Below are positions 9,101 to 18,268 of a stretch of DNA of 64,000 bases, piece after piece; position 1 is the first letter of the stretch; every line of letters starts with the position of its first letter. The translations under genes and the position numbers were made by a program. The notes under the pieces are model-generated. The model was given only the letters and a program-made list of their open reading frames with translations, did no database searches and had not been told where the DNA came from. Origin of the DNA: Variovorax sp. YR216 (lineage in GTDB: Bacteria; Pseudomonadota; Gammaproteobacteria; Burkholderiales; Burkholderiaceae_C); assembly GCF_900107745.1 (NCBI RefSeq), contig NZ_FNRO01000003.1:310001-374000 (forward strand), written 5' to 3'.

Positions 9101-10080
9101 TGACGGCGCTCCAGCACGGCATTCACCTGGTAGCGGGGCCGGGCCCGGACCTCCTGGTAGATGCGGCCGATGTATTCGCCCAGCAGCCCGATGCCGAACA
9201 GCGCCAGACCGACCAGCAGAAACACCAGCGCGAACAGCGTGAACACACCGCCCACTTCAGGCCCGAGGAAGAGCCGCCGTCCGGCCAGGATCACGAACAG
9301 CACGCCCGACAGCAGCGAAACGATGATGCCCAGCATGGAGAAGGCCTGCAGCGGCACCAGCGAGAAGCCGGTGACGAGGTCGAAATTCAGGCGAATGAGG
9401 CTGTACAGCGAATACTTCGATTCCCCGGCGTGGCGCGCCTCGTGACCGACTTCCACCTCGGTCGGGTTCTTCGAGAACTGATAGGCCAGCGCGGGGATGA
9501 AGGTGTTCATTTCTTCGCACTGGTTGATGAGCTGCACGATGTCGCGGCTGTAGGCCCGCATCATCGAGCCCTGGTCGTTCATGACGATGCCGGTCAGGCG
9601 AAAGCGCAGCCGGTTCATCGCGCGCGAGGCCCAGCGGCGCCAGGCGACGTCCTGCCGGTTGCGGCGGACGGTGCCGATGCAGTCGAAGCCCTCGTCCATG
9701 GCGGCGAGAAGCAGGCGAATGTCCTCGGGCGGGTTCTGCAGGTCGGCATCGAGCGTGAGCACGCGCTCGCCGCGGCAGTGCTCGAAGCCCGCGAGGATCG
9801 CGCGATGCTGGCCGAAGTTGCCGTTCAGCAGGATCACGCGCGTGACGTCGGGCCGGAGCTCGAACTGCTGCGCCAGCAGCGAGGCCGAGCGGTCGCGGCT
9901 GCCGTCGTCGATGAAGACGATTTCGTAGCTGATCGCCAGCGCGTCCAGTGCCGGGTACAACCGGTCGAAGAGCGCGGCCAGGCCGAGCTCCTCGTTGTAG
10001 ACCGGGATCACGACGCTCAGCGTCGGGCGGTCCTGGGCGACACTTGGCCGCGTGACTGCGGGGTGGGCTGCGTCGTTCAT
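9097..10080 (-). CDS. arnC: Undecaprenyl-phosphate 4-deoxy-4-formamido-L-arabinose transferase
   Basis: A 327-residue GT2-family enzyme with two C-terminal membrane segments. Start chosen at the ATG at 10080: a strong GGAGGTGA ribosome site lies just upstream, while the alternative GTG at 10092 is embedded in that site. Motifs are LSVVIPVYNEELGL, FIDDGSRDRS and the DxD-bearing LDADLQNPPEDI. ArnC transfers Ara4FN from UDP to undecaprenyl phosphate on the cytoplasmic face of the inner membrane. Length agrees with the family (about 322). It sits between arnB and the formyltransferase gene. Confidence 0.92.
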   Translation of the reverse strand: MNDAAHPAVTRPSVAQDRPTLSVVIPVYNEELGLAALFDRLYPALDALAISYEIVFIDDGSRDRSASLLAQQFELRPDVTRVILLNGNFGQHRAILAGFEHCRGERVLTLDADLQNPPEDIRLLLAAMDEGFDCIGTVRRNRQDVAWRRWASRAMNRLRFRLTGIVMNDQGSMMRAYSRDIVQLINQCEEMNTFIPALAYQFSKNPTEVEVGHEARHAGESKYSLYSLIRLNFDLVTGFSLVPLQAFSMLGIIVSLLSGVLFVILAGRRLFLGPEVGGVFTLFALVFLLVGLALFGIGLLGEYIGRIYQEVRARPRYQVNAVLERRQ

Positions 10081-10098
10081 GGTCGTCGTCACCTCCTG

Positions 10099-11229
10099 TC
10101 AGGACAGTGCGGCGGTCACCGTGGCGACCGCGCCGCACACGCGGTCGACGTCGGCGTCGGTCATCGCCGGGAAGAGCGGCAGCGTGATCGTACGCGCGCC
10201 GATGTCCTCGGACACCGGAAAGTCGCCGGCCTTGTGGCCGCGCTGCCGGAAGAGCGAAAAGAGATGCATCGCCGGGTAGTGCACGCCGACGCCGATGCCC
10301 TGCGCCTTCATGCCGGCAATGAACTCGCCGCGGCGCGGTGCGAGCGCGGGCGGCAGCAGCGGCTGGAACATGTGCCAGTTGCCGTGGCCCTCGGGATCCG
10401 CCGGCGGCAGGGCGAAGCCGAGCGCCGGATCCCAGCGGGCGAAATAGCGCTCGGCGAGTTCGCGCCGCCGGCGGTTGAAGTCATCGACCTGGCGAAGCTG
10501 GCCGAGCCCGATCGCGGCAGCCACATCGGTGAGATTGGCCTTGCTGCCCCAGGCCTCGACCTCCATGCCGCCGTCCGGAAGGCGCGTCACGCCCTGCAGG
10601 CGCAGCTTCTCGAACTGCCGCGCTTCTTCCTCGTTGTTGAGCACCAGGCAACCGCCTTCGGAGGTCGTGAAGTTCTTGTTCGCGTGGAAGCTGAACGAGA
10701 CCAGGTCGCCGAAGCTGCCGATCTCGCGGCCGCCCCAGTTCGCGCCGAAGGACTGCGCCGCGTCCTCGATCACGCGCAGCCCGTGCTTGTCGGCGAGGGC
10801 GTTGAGCAGGTCGCGATCGACCGGCAGGCCGGCCAGGTCGACCGGAATCAGCGCGCGGGTGCGCGGCGTGATGGCGCGCTGCACCTGGTTCAGGTCGATG
10901 TTGCGAGTGGCCGGATCCGTGTCGACGAAGACCGGCGTTGCGCCGACGGCGAGCACCACATTGGCGGTCGCGACCCAGCTCAGCGGGGTGGTGATGACTT
11001 CGTCCCCGGGCCCGATGCCGCACAGCCTCAGCCCGAGTTCGAGCGAGGCGGTGCCGGAGTTGACGAGCCGGACCGGGCGGCCGCCCAGCCGCTCGGAGAG
11101 CGCGGCTTCGAGCTGGGCGCACTTGGGGCCGGTCGTGATCCAGCCGGAACGGAGCACATCGCCGACCTCGGCGATCGTGCGCTCGTCGATCGACGGGCGG
11201 GTGAAGGGTAGGAAGGACTGGTTTTTCAT
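10099..11229 (-). CDS. arnB: UDP-4-amino-4-deoxy-L-arabinose--oxoglutarate aminotransferase
   Basis: A 376-residue DegT/DnrJ/EryC1 PLP enzyme. The start MKNQSFLPFTRP overlaps the arnT stop by 4 bases. The PLP-binding lysine is Lys185 in FSFHANKNFTTSEGG; the cofactor pocket is also marked by NSGTASLELGL and VIEDAAQSFGA. It transaminates UDP-4-keto-arabinose to UDP-Ara4N with glutamate as amino donor. Length agrees with E. coli ArnB (379-385). Context within a complete arn operon separates it from the many O-antigen aminotransferases of the same fold. Confidence 0.92.
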   Translation of the reverse strand: MKNQSFLPFTRPSIDERTIAEVGDVLRSGWITTGPKCAQLEAALSERLGGRPVRLVNSGTASLELGLRLCGIGPGDEVITTPLSWVATANVVLAVGATPVFVDTDPATRNIDLNQVQRAITPRTRALIPVDLAGLPVDRDLLNALADKHGLRVIEDAAQSFGANWGGREIGSFGDLVSFSFHANKNFTTSEGGCLVLNNEEEARQFEKLRLQGVTRLPDGGMEVEAWGSKANLTDVAAAIGLGQLRQVDDFNRRRRELAERYFARWDPALGFALPPADPEGHGNWHMFQPLLPPALAPRRGEFIAGMKAQGIGVGVHYPAMHLFSLFRQRGHKAGDFPVSEDIGARTITLPLFPAMTDADVDRVCGAVATVTAALS

Positions 11230-12956
11230 TTTTTGAGGACGACGACGCGTCGCTGATCTTCGAACACGGTGCGCATCTGCAGGCCGCGCTGCTGGAGTTC
11301 CAGCCAGGTCGGCTTCGTCATGTACGCAGCGGCCTGGGGCAGGGCTTCCCACTGTGCGGCGAATTCGTCGAGGGTCTTGATCCACCGCTGGGGTTCCACC
11401 GATTCGCCCAGGGCGAATTCGTCCTGGTAGTCGACCAGGACCACGTTGCGGCCGAGGTAGAACGGAAGCGTCTGGTCATAGGCTCGGATGGCGAAGACGG
11501 GCGTCTCGGGCGTGATGTGCGGCTGCAGCGCCGCGGCCAGCGGCGCGGCGCTCTTGAGTTGGCCGTAGTTGTTGTGCGCCTGGATGACCATCAAGTTCGC
11601 GACCAGATGCGCGAACGCGATGCAGAGGATGGCTGCCGTGACCTTGTGCCGGCCGAGGCACCACCATGCGGCCGCCGCGCCGACGAGGAAGATCGCCGCG
11701 CCCAGCCGCACTGCGTTGGCGAGGGGTTGCAGCACCTCGATCGGTGAATTGACGGACGCGAAGCGCGCGGGATCGATCGCCAGGCCGAGCAGCAGAATCC
11801 AGACGAGCGCCGGCAGCAGCACGTGCCAGCGCAGGGCCGAAGCGGAGGTGTTGCGCAGCTGCATGGTCACCAGCAAGGCCAGCGCCGGGAACATCGGCAG
11901 GATGTAGGAAGGCAGCTTGGAGCCGGACGCGCTGAAGAACAGGAAGATGAAGACGCACCAGACGAGCAGCACGTCGCGCACCTTGATGCGCGATCCGCTT
12001 TCCTCGGCGGCGGGGTCCTTGCGGAACAGCCACGGCAGGGCGCCGGTCCAGGGCAGCATTCCGCCCAGCAGGAGTGGCACGTAGTACCACCACGCGCCCT
12101 CGCGCTGATGCACCTGCGTCAGATACCGCGCGAAGTGCTCGTGGATGAAGAAGAATTCCGCGAAGCTCGGGTTTCGCATCGAGACCAGCACGAACCACGG
12201 TGCCGCGAGTGCGAAGAAGATCGCCAGGCCCGACGCCCAGTGCATACCCCGCCATAACCCCATGTCGCGTCGCCACAGGCTGACAACGACCAGCACCGCG
12301 CCGGGGATGACGATGCCGACGAGTCCCTTGCTCAGCACGGCGCCGGCCATCGCGGCCCAGGCCAGCCAGATCCAGCGGCGGCGTGCGCGCAGGTCCGGGG
12401 TGGCATGGGCCAGCAACACGGCGGACAGCGCGAGCGTGAGGAACAGCGTGAGGCCGGAATCGAGCGTCAGGAAATGGCTGTTCCCGATGATCCAGGTCAT
12501 CGACGCGGCGATCGCCAGCGCCTGGATGCCGGCCTCGCGGCCCCAGAGGCGGCCGGCGGTGAAGCCGACGGTCAGCAGCGTGAGAAAGCCCGCCACGCCC
12601 GGCCAGAGTCGCGCGGTGAACTCCGACACGCCGATGCTGAGGAATGCCAGTGCGCCGATCCAGTACTGCAGGATGGGCTTCTCGAAATAAAGAAGGCCGT
12701 TCAGCCGCGGCGTGACCCAGTCGCCGGTGCGCGCCATTTCGAGCGCCAGCGAGGCGTAGCGGCCTTCGTCGGGGCTCACCAGCGAACGGGTGCCGAGCGT
12801 GGCGAACCACACGAGGGCCAGGACCGCCAGAAGCGCAAGCAGGCCCAGCGAAGTCCGTGCGGTGGCGCTGCGTGAACCCGGCGTGGCCGGGGGATTCCGT
12901 CGGGAGTCAGTCTCGGCGGCAGTTGCGCCCAAAGCCTGGTGGGCTATTGTTTTCAT
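11226..12956 (-). CDS. arnT: Undecaprenyl phosphate-Ara4N: lipid A transferase (ArnT, GT83)
   Basis: A 576-residue integral membrane glycosyltransferase with about 12 membrane segments and a C-terminal periplasmic domain. The first loop carries SPDEGRYA (Asp63-Glu64), the acidic pair conserved in ArnT/PMT enzymes, and LLYFEKPILQYW follows as in ArnT. It transfers Ara4N from undecaprenyl phosphate to lipid A phosphates on the periplasmic side, lowering surface charge and polymyxin binding. Being the first gene of the operon, it sets the order arnT-arnB-arnC-formyltransferase-decarboxylase-arnD, with 4-base overlaps between the first four genes. The first residues 1-35 are polar and lack clear homology. 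Confidence 0.92.
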   Translation of the reverse strand: MKTIAHQALGATAAETDSRRNPPATPGSRSATARTSLGLLALLAVLALVWFATLGTRSLVSPDEGRYASLALEMARTGDWVTPRLNGLLYFEKPILQYWIGALAFLSIGVSEFTARLWPGVAGFLTLLTVGFTAGRLWGREAGIQALAIAASMTWIIGNSHFLTLDSGLTLFLTLALSAVLLAHATPDLRARRRWIWLAWAAMAGAVLSKGLVGIVIPGAVLVVVSLWRRDMGLWRGMHWASGLAIFFALAAPWFVLVSMRNPSFAEFFFIHEHFARYLTQVHQREGAWWYYVPLLLGGMLPWTGALPWLFRKDPAAEESGSRIKVRDVLLVWCVFIFLFFSASGSKLPSYILPMFPALALLVTMQLRNTSASALRWHVLLPALVWILLLGLAIDPARFASVNSPIEVLQPLANAVRLGAAIFLVGAAAAWWCLGRHKVTAAILCIAFAHLVANLMVIQAHNNYGQLKSAAPLAAALQPHITPETPVFAIRAYDQTLPFYLGRNVVLVDYQDEFALGESVEPQRWIKTLDEFAAQWEALPQAAAYMTKPTWLELQQRGLQMRTVFEDQRRVVVLKK

Positions 12957-13086
12957 GAATCGTTGGCAGGCAGGAAGTCAAAAGTGGCGTGTCGAGACAG
13001 GGCCTTGTCCTGCGAAGCCGCCCCGAAGGTGCCGTATCCGGATGAATCTCAGGTGAACACAACCACGGACCGGCGGACTTGGGACG

Positions 13087-13917
13087 TCAGTCCGACAGCC
13101 CCGCGCGCGCCAGCTCCACATCCAGGCGCTCGCGCGCATCGGCCGGTTCGAGGGCCGCTGCCTTCTCGTACAGTCGCGTCGCCTCGGCCATGCGCGCTTC
13201 GCCGTGCAGCATCAACAGCCCGCGAGCATATTCCATCAGCGCGCTGGCCGAATGCGGATTCAGCTGGAGGCTGCGCTCGAACAGCTCCACCGCCGTCTCC
13301 GCACGCACCCCGTAGGTCATGCGGCCGACCAGGCTGCCGACCTTGTCGATGACCTCGGCATGGAAGGCCCCCAGTGCGATGTGGGCATCGGCATGCCTCG
13401 GTTGCAACTCGATCACGCGCTCGAGCGCGCCCTTGACCTTCGAGCCCAGGCCCTGGGCCAGCGCGCGTGCCACGCTGATGCCCTGGCTGTAGCGGCCCAG
13501 CGCGTACGCCTGCCAATAGAGCGCCAGGCAATTGTCCGGCTCGGCGGCCGCTTGCGCGGAGGCGCGTTCGGTCACCTGCTTGAACAGCGCGAGGCGCACG
13601 GCTTCACGCGGCTCGAGGTAGTTCGCATAGATCGCGGTGGCCTGATTGGCGAGCGCCAACCCGTCGGGACCTTGCTTGAGGGCCAGCGCGACGGCCTGCT
13701 CGAATTCTCCGCTGTGATAGAGCGCCCAGCCATCTGCCAACGCACCGGGCGCGGGCGGCGCCACGCATTGGCCGGCGTGCAGCCGCTCCCATTTCGCGAG
13801 CAGGTTGGAGCGATCGAAGCGTGGGGCGTCCTGGTAGGGCAGCCGGGTCCACGGCCCGGACAGGAGGCCGCCGCCGGAGGCCTGCACGGTGGTGGGATGA
13901 AGATCCGATGGCGTCAT
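13087..13917 (-). CDS. TPR-repeat protein of unknown function
   Basis: A 276-residue protein without a signal peptide or membrane segment. The C-terminal two thirds read as helical repeats with TPR character (ERVIELQPRHADAHIALGAF, ERSLQLNPHSASALMEYARG, EKAAALEPADARERLDVELA). Residues 1-60 look disordered and rich in Pro/Gly. It probably serves in protein-protein contacts in the cytoplasm; the partner is unknown. It starts 16 bases downstream of the TetR-family gene and is likely in the same transcript. The arn operon follows on the same strand about 130 bases downstream. Confidence 0.75.
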   Translation of the reverse strand: MTPSDLHPTTVQASGGGLLSGPWTRLPYQDAPRFDRSNLLAKWERLHAGQCVAPPAPGALADGWALYHSGEFEQAVALALKQGPDGLALANQATAIYANYLEPREAVRLALFKQVTERASAQAAAEPDNCLALYWQAYALGRYSQGISVARALAQGLGSKVKGALERVIELQPRHADAHIALGAFHAEVIDKVGSLVGRMTYGVRAETAVELFERSLQLNPHSASALMEYARGLLMLHGEARMAEATRLYEKAAALEPADARERLDVELARAGLSD

Positions 13918-13933
13918 TCGTGGAAGAGCGAGG

Positions 13934-14608
13934 TCAGACCGTGGCGGAATGATCTTCGCCCGAATAGGCGTTGCTCAGTGTCAGCAAATGCCTCCGCTGC
14001 TCCGGCGCCAGATAAGGCGCCAGCAGATGCAGCGTGTGGTGGGCGCCGCGCAGCAATGCGCCCTGGGCATGCGCGGGCTCCAACGCCTCTCGGGGATTGC
14101 GCACGTACTCGTAACTGAGCCAGTAGGTGAGAACCACGACCATGCTTTGTGCGAGCGTGTCGACCTCCGGGGCCTCGATGCCCAGATGCCCGGCGCGGCT
14201 GAGGCCGGCAAGCAGGGTTTGGATTGCGCGCGACTTATTCTTTAGTACTACTTGAAACTGCGTTTCGAGATGCCGGTTCTTGCTCAGGAGATCGTTGAGG
14301 TCGCGGTAGAGAAAGCGGTAGCGCCAGATCAGCTCGAACAGGCTGTGCATGAAGAACCAGGCATCCTCGACGTCGTTCACGCCTTCGCTGGCGTGCAGCA
14401 GTTCGTTGAGTTCGGACGCGTAGCCCTCGAAGAGCCGGTTGATCAGCTCGTCCTTGGCCGGGTAGTGGTAGTAGAGATTGCCGGGGCTGATACTGAGCTC
14501 GCTGGCCACGAGCGTCGTCGACACGTTCGGCTCCCCGAAGCGGTTGAAAAGGTCAAGCGCGGCTTCGAGGATCCGTTGTGCAGTGCGGCGTGGCGCTTTC
14601 TTGGCCAT
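13934..14608 (-). CDS. TetR/AcrR-family transcriptional regulator
   Basis: A 224-residue regulator. Residues 10-57 form the TetR helix-turn-helix (RILEAALDLFNRFGEPNVST, then SISPGNLYYHYPAKDELINR). The C-terminal domain (FFMHSLFELIWRYRFLYRDL, LLSKNRHLETQFQ) resembles the TetR subgroup often found beside phasin or fatty-acid genes in betaproteobacteria. Its ligand is unknown. It lies between the phasin gene (same strand, upstream) and the TPR gene, so it may govern one or both. Confidence 0.85.
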   Translation of the reverse strand: MAKKAPRRTAQRILEAALDLFNRFGEPNVSTTLVASELSISPGNLYYHYPAKDELINRLFEGYASELNELLHASEGVNDVEDAWFFMHSLFELIWRYRFLYRDLNDLLSKNRHLETQFQVVLKNKSRAIQTLLAGLSRAGHLGIEAPEVDTLAQSMVVVLTYWLSYEYVRNPREALEPAHAQGALLRGAHHTLHLLAPYLAPEQRRHLLTLSNAYSGEDHSATV

Positions 14609-14712
14609 GTCGTAGCCCCGGGGGTGTGTCTCTGGCGGACACTCTAGCGCAAGTCCTCGATGGCGGGGCGTGGATTCGCGGCTGATCGAGAGGCAGCGCA
14701 GGGTCGGGCGCT

Positions 14713-15216
14713 TCAGCCGCCGGCGGACTTGTGGCGCTGCGAGGGCTTGGATGCGGTGTCGGCGGACTTGCGCGTCGCCGTCTTGCGCGGTGCCGCGCGC
14801 GCGGGCTTGGCAGCGCCGCCCTGGCGCCGCAATTCCGCTTCGAGCGCCTCGACGCGCGCCTGGAGCGCGGCCACTTCCAGCGCCGACGGCATGCCCAGTT
14901 TTTCGAGCGCACGCGCGACGCGGTCCTCGAAGATGTTCTCGAGCTTGCCCCAGCCGCCCGCGGCGCGGTTGCTGAACTCGCTGGCGAAACCGGTCATGCG
15001 CGCCTGCGCCTGGGCCAGCGTTTCCTCGGCGGCTTGCTGCGTTCGCTTCTGGACGCCAACGCCGTCCTTCACGAGCGCCTCGAATGCCTTGCTGCCTTCC
15101 TGCTGCATCTTCGCGAAAGCGCCGAGGCCGGCCAGCCAGATCTGTTGGGCCGAGTCCTTGATGCGGTCGGTGGCAGCGGAGGCGGCGTCTTCACTGCTTT
15201 GGGATGGCTTTTCCAT
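14713..15216 (-). CDS. Phasin (PHA granule-associated protein, PhaI/PhaF N-terminal type)
   Basis: A 167-residue protein. Residues 18-115 match the Poly(hydroxyalcanoate) granule-associated family (PF05597): DRIKDSAQQIWLAGLGAFAK, MQQEGSKAFEALVKDG and FEDRVARALEKLGMPS. A short coiled coil (VAALQARVEALEAEL) follows, then a Lys/Ala/Arg-rich tail of about 35 residues (KPARAAPRKTATRKS) that could bind nucleic acid as in PhaF/PhaM proteins. It should coat PHA granules and perhaps tie them to the nucleoid. A GGAG ribosome site stands before the ATG. Confidence 0.87.
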   Translation of the reverse strand: MEKPSQSSEDAASAATDRIKDSAQQIWLAGLGAFAKMQQEGSKAFEALVKDGVGVQKRTQQAAEETLAQAQARMTGFASEFSNRAAGGWGKLENIFEDRVARALEKLGMPSALEVAALQARVEALEAELRRQGGAAKPARAAPRKTATRKSADTASKPSQRHKSAGG

Positions 15217-15290
15217 GGAAGGATCTCCGGATGTGAATAGCCCGACTGTATGGCACTGGTCGCCGGGTGATTAGGGCGGCGTGCCCAACC

Positions 15291-16928
15291 TCAAATGTGG
15301 TGCTGCAGAAGCACATGAATGTCGTCGCGCATTGCGTCCACCCGGCTTGCGACGACCTTCTGGATCTGCGTCCAGTCGGAACTTGCCTGAATCGGGTCGG
15401 TGTTGGTCGAAACAAGCTTCATGACCCCGAGCGCGCAGACGATCGCAGTGACGACCGTCAAGGCTGCCGAGGAGGCTGTCGCGCGTCTGCCTGCGCGAGG
15501 GCTTTGGCGGGCGGGCGCAACGCGCAGGTGCTGCAGCCAGAAGCCGGGTTTCCCTTGGGCGAAGTCGAATTCGAGCACGACCGCCCGCGGATTGCGTCGA
15601 TCGTTCAGGTGCGCGGACAACCTGAAGTCGAACTTTCCGTCCCGATAGGGCTTGCCGTTGATTTCCACGAGGGGCGCGGTGTCCACGGGCCACGAACCTG
15701 GGCGCAGAGGAATGACGATCGTCGCAAACGGACCTTTCGCGGCCGCGCCGGCGGGGGCGGGGTCGTGCCACCCGAGGGTGAGCCACCCCGGCGGCAGGCT
15801 TTGATCGCGGAACGTGTGGTCGCGGCTTGCTTCGAGTGCAGGCAGGTCGGGCAACCCGGGGTTCTGCGCATCCAGTCCCCAACGCGCCCTGAAGGCGCGA
15901 TCCAGCGCGTCGCCGGGATACGAAGAGGCCTTGGGCGCGGAGTTTGGCGAGTCGGCGCAGAGACTTGCCATGCACTCGATCGATGCGATGCCCGGGCCAA
16001 CCGTCATCCATTCGGAGCAGCTCGCCGGCAAGACCGCTCGATTGTTTCGATCGGCCTCGATCAGAGGGATCGATTCCTTCGCGAAGTACGACGCCTCGAG
16101 CAGTGCGCCGGAGGAAAGGCTGCAAACGAACTCTAGGTTATCTGCGCAAAGAAGGCTGTAGATGTTGGCTTCCGACCATGCGACGTTCGGGATCCGGGCG
16201 GAGAGCGCCCTGAGGTGTCTCTGGTCGGGTTCGTAGGGGTGAGGCTTGACGACGAGCAAGTCCACACGTTCGGCCAATGCCTTGACGGCTTCGCTCACGT
16301 CGGCGGGGCGGGCGATCTCGCCTTCTTGAACCAGCGCCAGATCGATGACCGTCTGACCGCAAAAGAGCCCGATGCGCAGATCAGCGCCGAAGAGGTTGGA
16401 GGCGCCCCGCCGCGCAAAGTAGCCCTTCAGCGCGGTGGCTTCGTTCCAGTAGGTTTCGTCGTCGATCTCCCAGTCGGAGAGCGCCGTCTGGATACGCCTG
16501 TCGTTGGTGCGAACGCAAAAGGCCAGATGCGAGGCGAAACGCCTCGGCGAGATCTCGACGTCGATGAAGGAGGTGCCTTGCCGGTCGAGCCAATGCATCA
16601 GGGACGGGGTAAGCCCCCAGCCGATGACCAGGGTTCCGGCACCCAACCTGGGAACGAGGCCCGCGTCCACGAGCGGCGCGAGGTCGGCAACGCAGCTCCT
16701 GGCCCAGCCAGCCGGGCTTTGTGAGAGGCCGAGCGTGCGCATCATCGTGGGGACATCGAGCGTCCCGCCTTCGGACCGTGCGCAAATGTCACGGCAAGGG
16801 ATTCCCAGACGACGGGCCGGAAGTCCGAACGTTCGTCGAAGAAAGCGCCGGTTCGCGGGGTGCGATGCCACCAGGTTGTCCGGGGAGCGAAAACAGTCGT
16901 CCATGAAGACGATCTCTTCGAATCGCAT
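15291..16928 (-). CDS. Putative surface-polysaccharide glycosyltransferase-like protein, C-terminal membrane anchor
   Basis: A 545-residue protein not firmly recognised. The ATG at 16928 has an AAGGA ribosome site 8 bases upstream and is preferred over a TTG at 16946. Residues 1-300 have features seen in capsule-type GT-B enzymes: FIDVEISPRRFASHLAF, VDLLVVKPHPYEPDQRHL (a KPHP motif) and FVCSLSSGALLEASYF. A central region (GPFATIVIPLRPGSW and on) looks like a beta-rich domain. A single membrane helix (ALTVVTAIVCALGVMKLV) lies near residues 490-510, followed by a short polar tail. It is divergent from the rml operon, at the edge of the glycan island. A role in polysaccharide synthesis or export is inference. 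Confidence 0.6.
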   Translation of the reverse strand: MRFEEIVFMDDCFRSPDNLVASHPANRRFLRRTFGLPARRLGIPCRDICARSEGGTLDVPTMMRTLGLSQSPAGWARSCVADLAPLVDAGLVPRLGAGTLVIGWGLTPSLMHWLDRQGTSFIDVEISPRRFASHLAFCVRTNDRRIQTALSDWEIDDETYWNEATALKGYFARRGASNLFGADLRIGLFCGQTVIDLALVQEGEIARPADVSEAVKALAERVDLLVVKPHPYEPDQRHLRALSARIPNVAWSEANIYSLLCADNLEFVCSLSSGALLEASYFAKESIPLIEADRNNRAVLPASCSEWMTVGPGIASIECMASLCADSPNSAPKASSYPGDALDRAFRARWGLDAQNPGLPDLPALEASRDHTFRDQSLPPGWLTLGWHDPAPAGAAAKGPFATIVIPLRPGSWPVDTAPLVEINGKPYRDGKFDFRLSAHLNDRRNPRAVVLEFDFAQGKPGFWLQHLRVAPARQSPRAGRRATASSAALTVVTAIVCALGVMKLVSTNTDPIQASSDWTQIQKVVASRVDAMRDDIHVLLQHHI

Positions 16929-17191
16929 GGGGCTCAGTTCCTTCAAGTGTTTTTTTTTCTTGTGTCAGATGCCACCTGCGCGATTCGAACCGGGCGCCGG
17001 GTCGCGGTTCCAAGCTTTACCGGGTCTTAACGGAGTCTTAACGCTTTCAGTTCGTGACCCAAGCCGAGTCAGGCAAAAGTGCTATCGAGAGTGGCGCTCT
17101 CTCGGCTCCAGGGGCGCGCCCTGGGCCGATGAGATAATTTCCGATTGGTCGTCTGCGGGCGATCGCACATTTAGAAACAGTAGGAACCCGC
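16929..17191. other. Divergent control region between the 545-residue protein gene and rmlB
   Basis: This 263-base gap separates two divergent transcripts. It holds a poly-T run near 16950, a triple direct repeat at 17015-17042 (see separate entry), two GC-rich inverted-repeat stretches around 17080-17130 and a GATAAT sequence near 17132 that could serve as a -10 element for rmlB. No small gene is seen. Confidence 0.5.
17015..17042 (+). promoter_or_regulatory. Three hexamers at 11-base period, PmrA-box-like
   Basis: CTTTAC, CTTAAC and CTTAAC start at 17015, 17026 and 17037, each separated by 5 bases. The PmrA response regulator box in enterobacteria is YTTAAK-N5-YTTAAK, so the two right-hand hexamers match 5 of 6 positions with the exact spacing. 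The 11-base period is general for OmpR/PhoB-class regulators. Which of the two divergent genes it serves is not clear. Confidence 0.45.
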
Positions 17192-18268
17192 ATGATCCTC
17201 GTGACCGGTGGTGCCGGCTTCATCGGCGCCAATTTCGTCCTGGAATGGCTGGCTCAATCCGGTGAAGCGGTCGTCAACCTCGACAAGCTCACCTATGCCG
17301 GCAACCTCGAGACGCTCGCGTCGCTGAACGACAACCCGAATCACGTTTTCGCGCACGGCGATATCGGCGACAGCGCGCTGGTCGATCGGCTGCTCGCGGA
17401 GCACAAGCCGCGTGCGGTCATCAATTTCGCAGCGGAATCCCATGTGGATCGCTCGATCCACGGGCCGGAGGATTTCGTGCAGACCAATGTGCTCGGCACG
17501 TTCCGTCTACTCGAATCGGCGCGCGGCTACTGGAGCGCGCTGCCGGCGGACTCGCAGGCGGCATTCCGCTTCCTCCACGTCTCGACCGACGAGGTCTACG
17601 GATCGCTCTCGCCCACGGACCCGGCCTTCACTGAAGAAAACAAGTACGAGCCCAACAGCCCGTATTCGGCGAGCAAGGCGGCGAGCGACCATCTCGTGCG
17701 CGCCTGGCGCCACACCTATGGCCTGCCGGTGCTGACGACCAATTGCTCGAACAACTACGGGCCGTTCCATTTCCCCGAGAAGCTCATCCCGCTGATGATC
17801 GTGAATGCGCTCGCGGGCAAACCCCTGCCGGTTTACGGCGACGGCATGCAGGTGCGCGACTGGCTCTACGTCAAGGACCATTGCAGCGCGATCCGGCGCG
17901 TGCTCGAGTCCGGACGGCTGGGCGAGACCTACAACGTGGGCGGCTGGAACGAGAAGCCCAACATCGAGATCGTGAACACCATCTGCGCGTTGCTCGACGA
18001 ACTGCGCCCACGGGCCGACGGCAAGAGCTACCGCGAGCAGATCACCTTCGTCACCGACCGCCCCGGCCACGATCGCCGCTACGCCATCGATGCGCGCAAG
18101 CTCGAACGCGAGCTGGGCTGGAAGCCCGCCGAAACCTTCGACACCGGCATCCGCAAGACCGTCGAGTGGTATCTGGCCAACGGCGAATGGGTGCGCAACG
18201 TGCAAAGCGGTGCCTACCGCGAATGGGTGCAGAAGCAGTACGGCGCACCCGCGAAGGCGGTGGCATGA
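17192..18268 (+). CDS. rmlB: dTDP-glucose 4,6-dehydratase
   Basis: A 358-residue extended SDR enzyme, second step of dTDP-L-rhamnose synthesis. It starts with [20 protein letters not shown] (NAD-binding GxxGxxG). Other marks are STDEVYGSL and the catalytic [11 protein letters not shown], and [17 protein letters not shown] typical of RmlB. A short AGGA sequence precedes the ATG. It is the first gene of rmlBDAC and overlaps rmlD by ATGA. A decayed copy of its 5' end occurs at 25770-25906. Confidence 0.96.
   Translation: MILVTGGAGFIGANFVLEWLAQSGEAVVNLDKLTYAGNLETLASLNDNPNHVFAHGDIGDSALVDRLLAEHKPRAVINFAAESHVDRSIHGPEDFVQTNVLGTFRLLESARGYWSALPADSQAAFRFLHVSTDEVYGSLSPTDPAFTEENKYEPNSPYSASKAASDHLVRAWRHTYGLPVLTTNCSNNYGPFHFPEKLIPLMIVNALAGKPLPVYGDGMQVRDWLYVKDHCSAIRRVLESGRLGETYNVGGWNEKPNIEIVNTICALLDELRPRADGKSYREQITFVTDRPGHDRRYAIDARKLERELGWKPAETFDTGIRKTVEWYLANGEWVRNVQSGAYREWVQKQYGAPAKAVA

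Noticed and set aside
9079..11211. 710-codon plus-strand frame across arnC and arnB
   Set aside because: It lies opposite two well-recognised genes and has no domain of its own; a GC-rich antisense frame.
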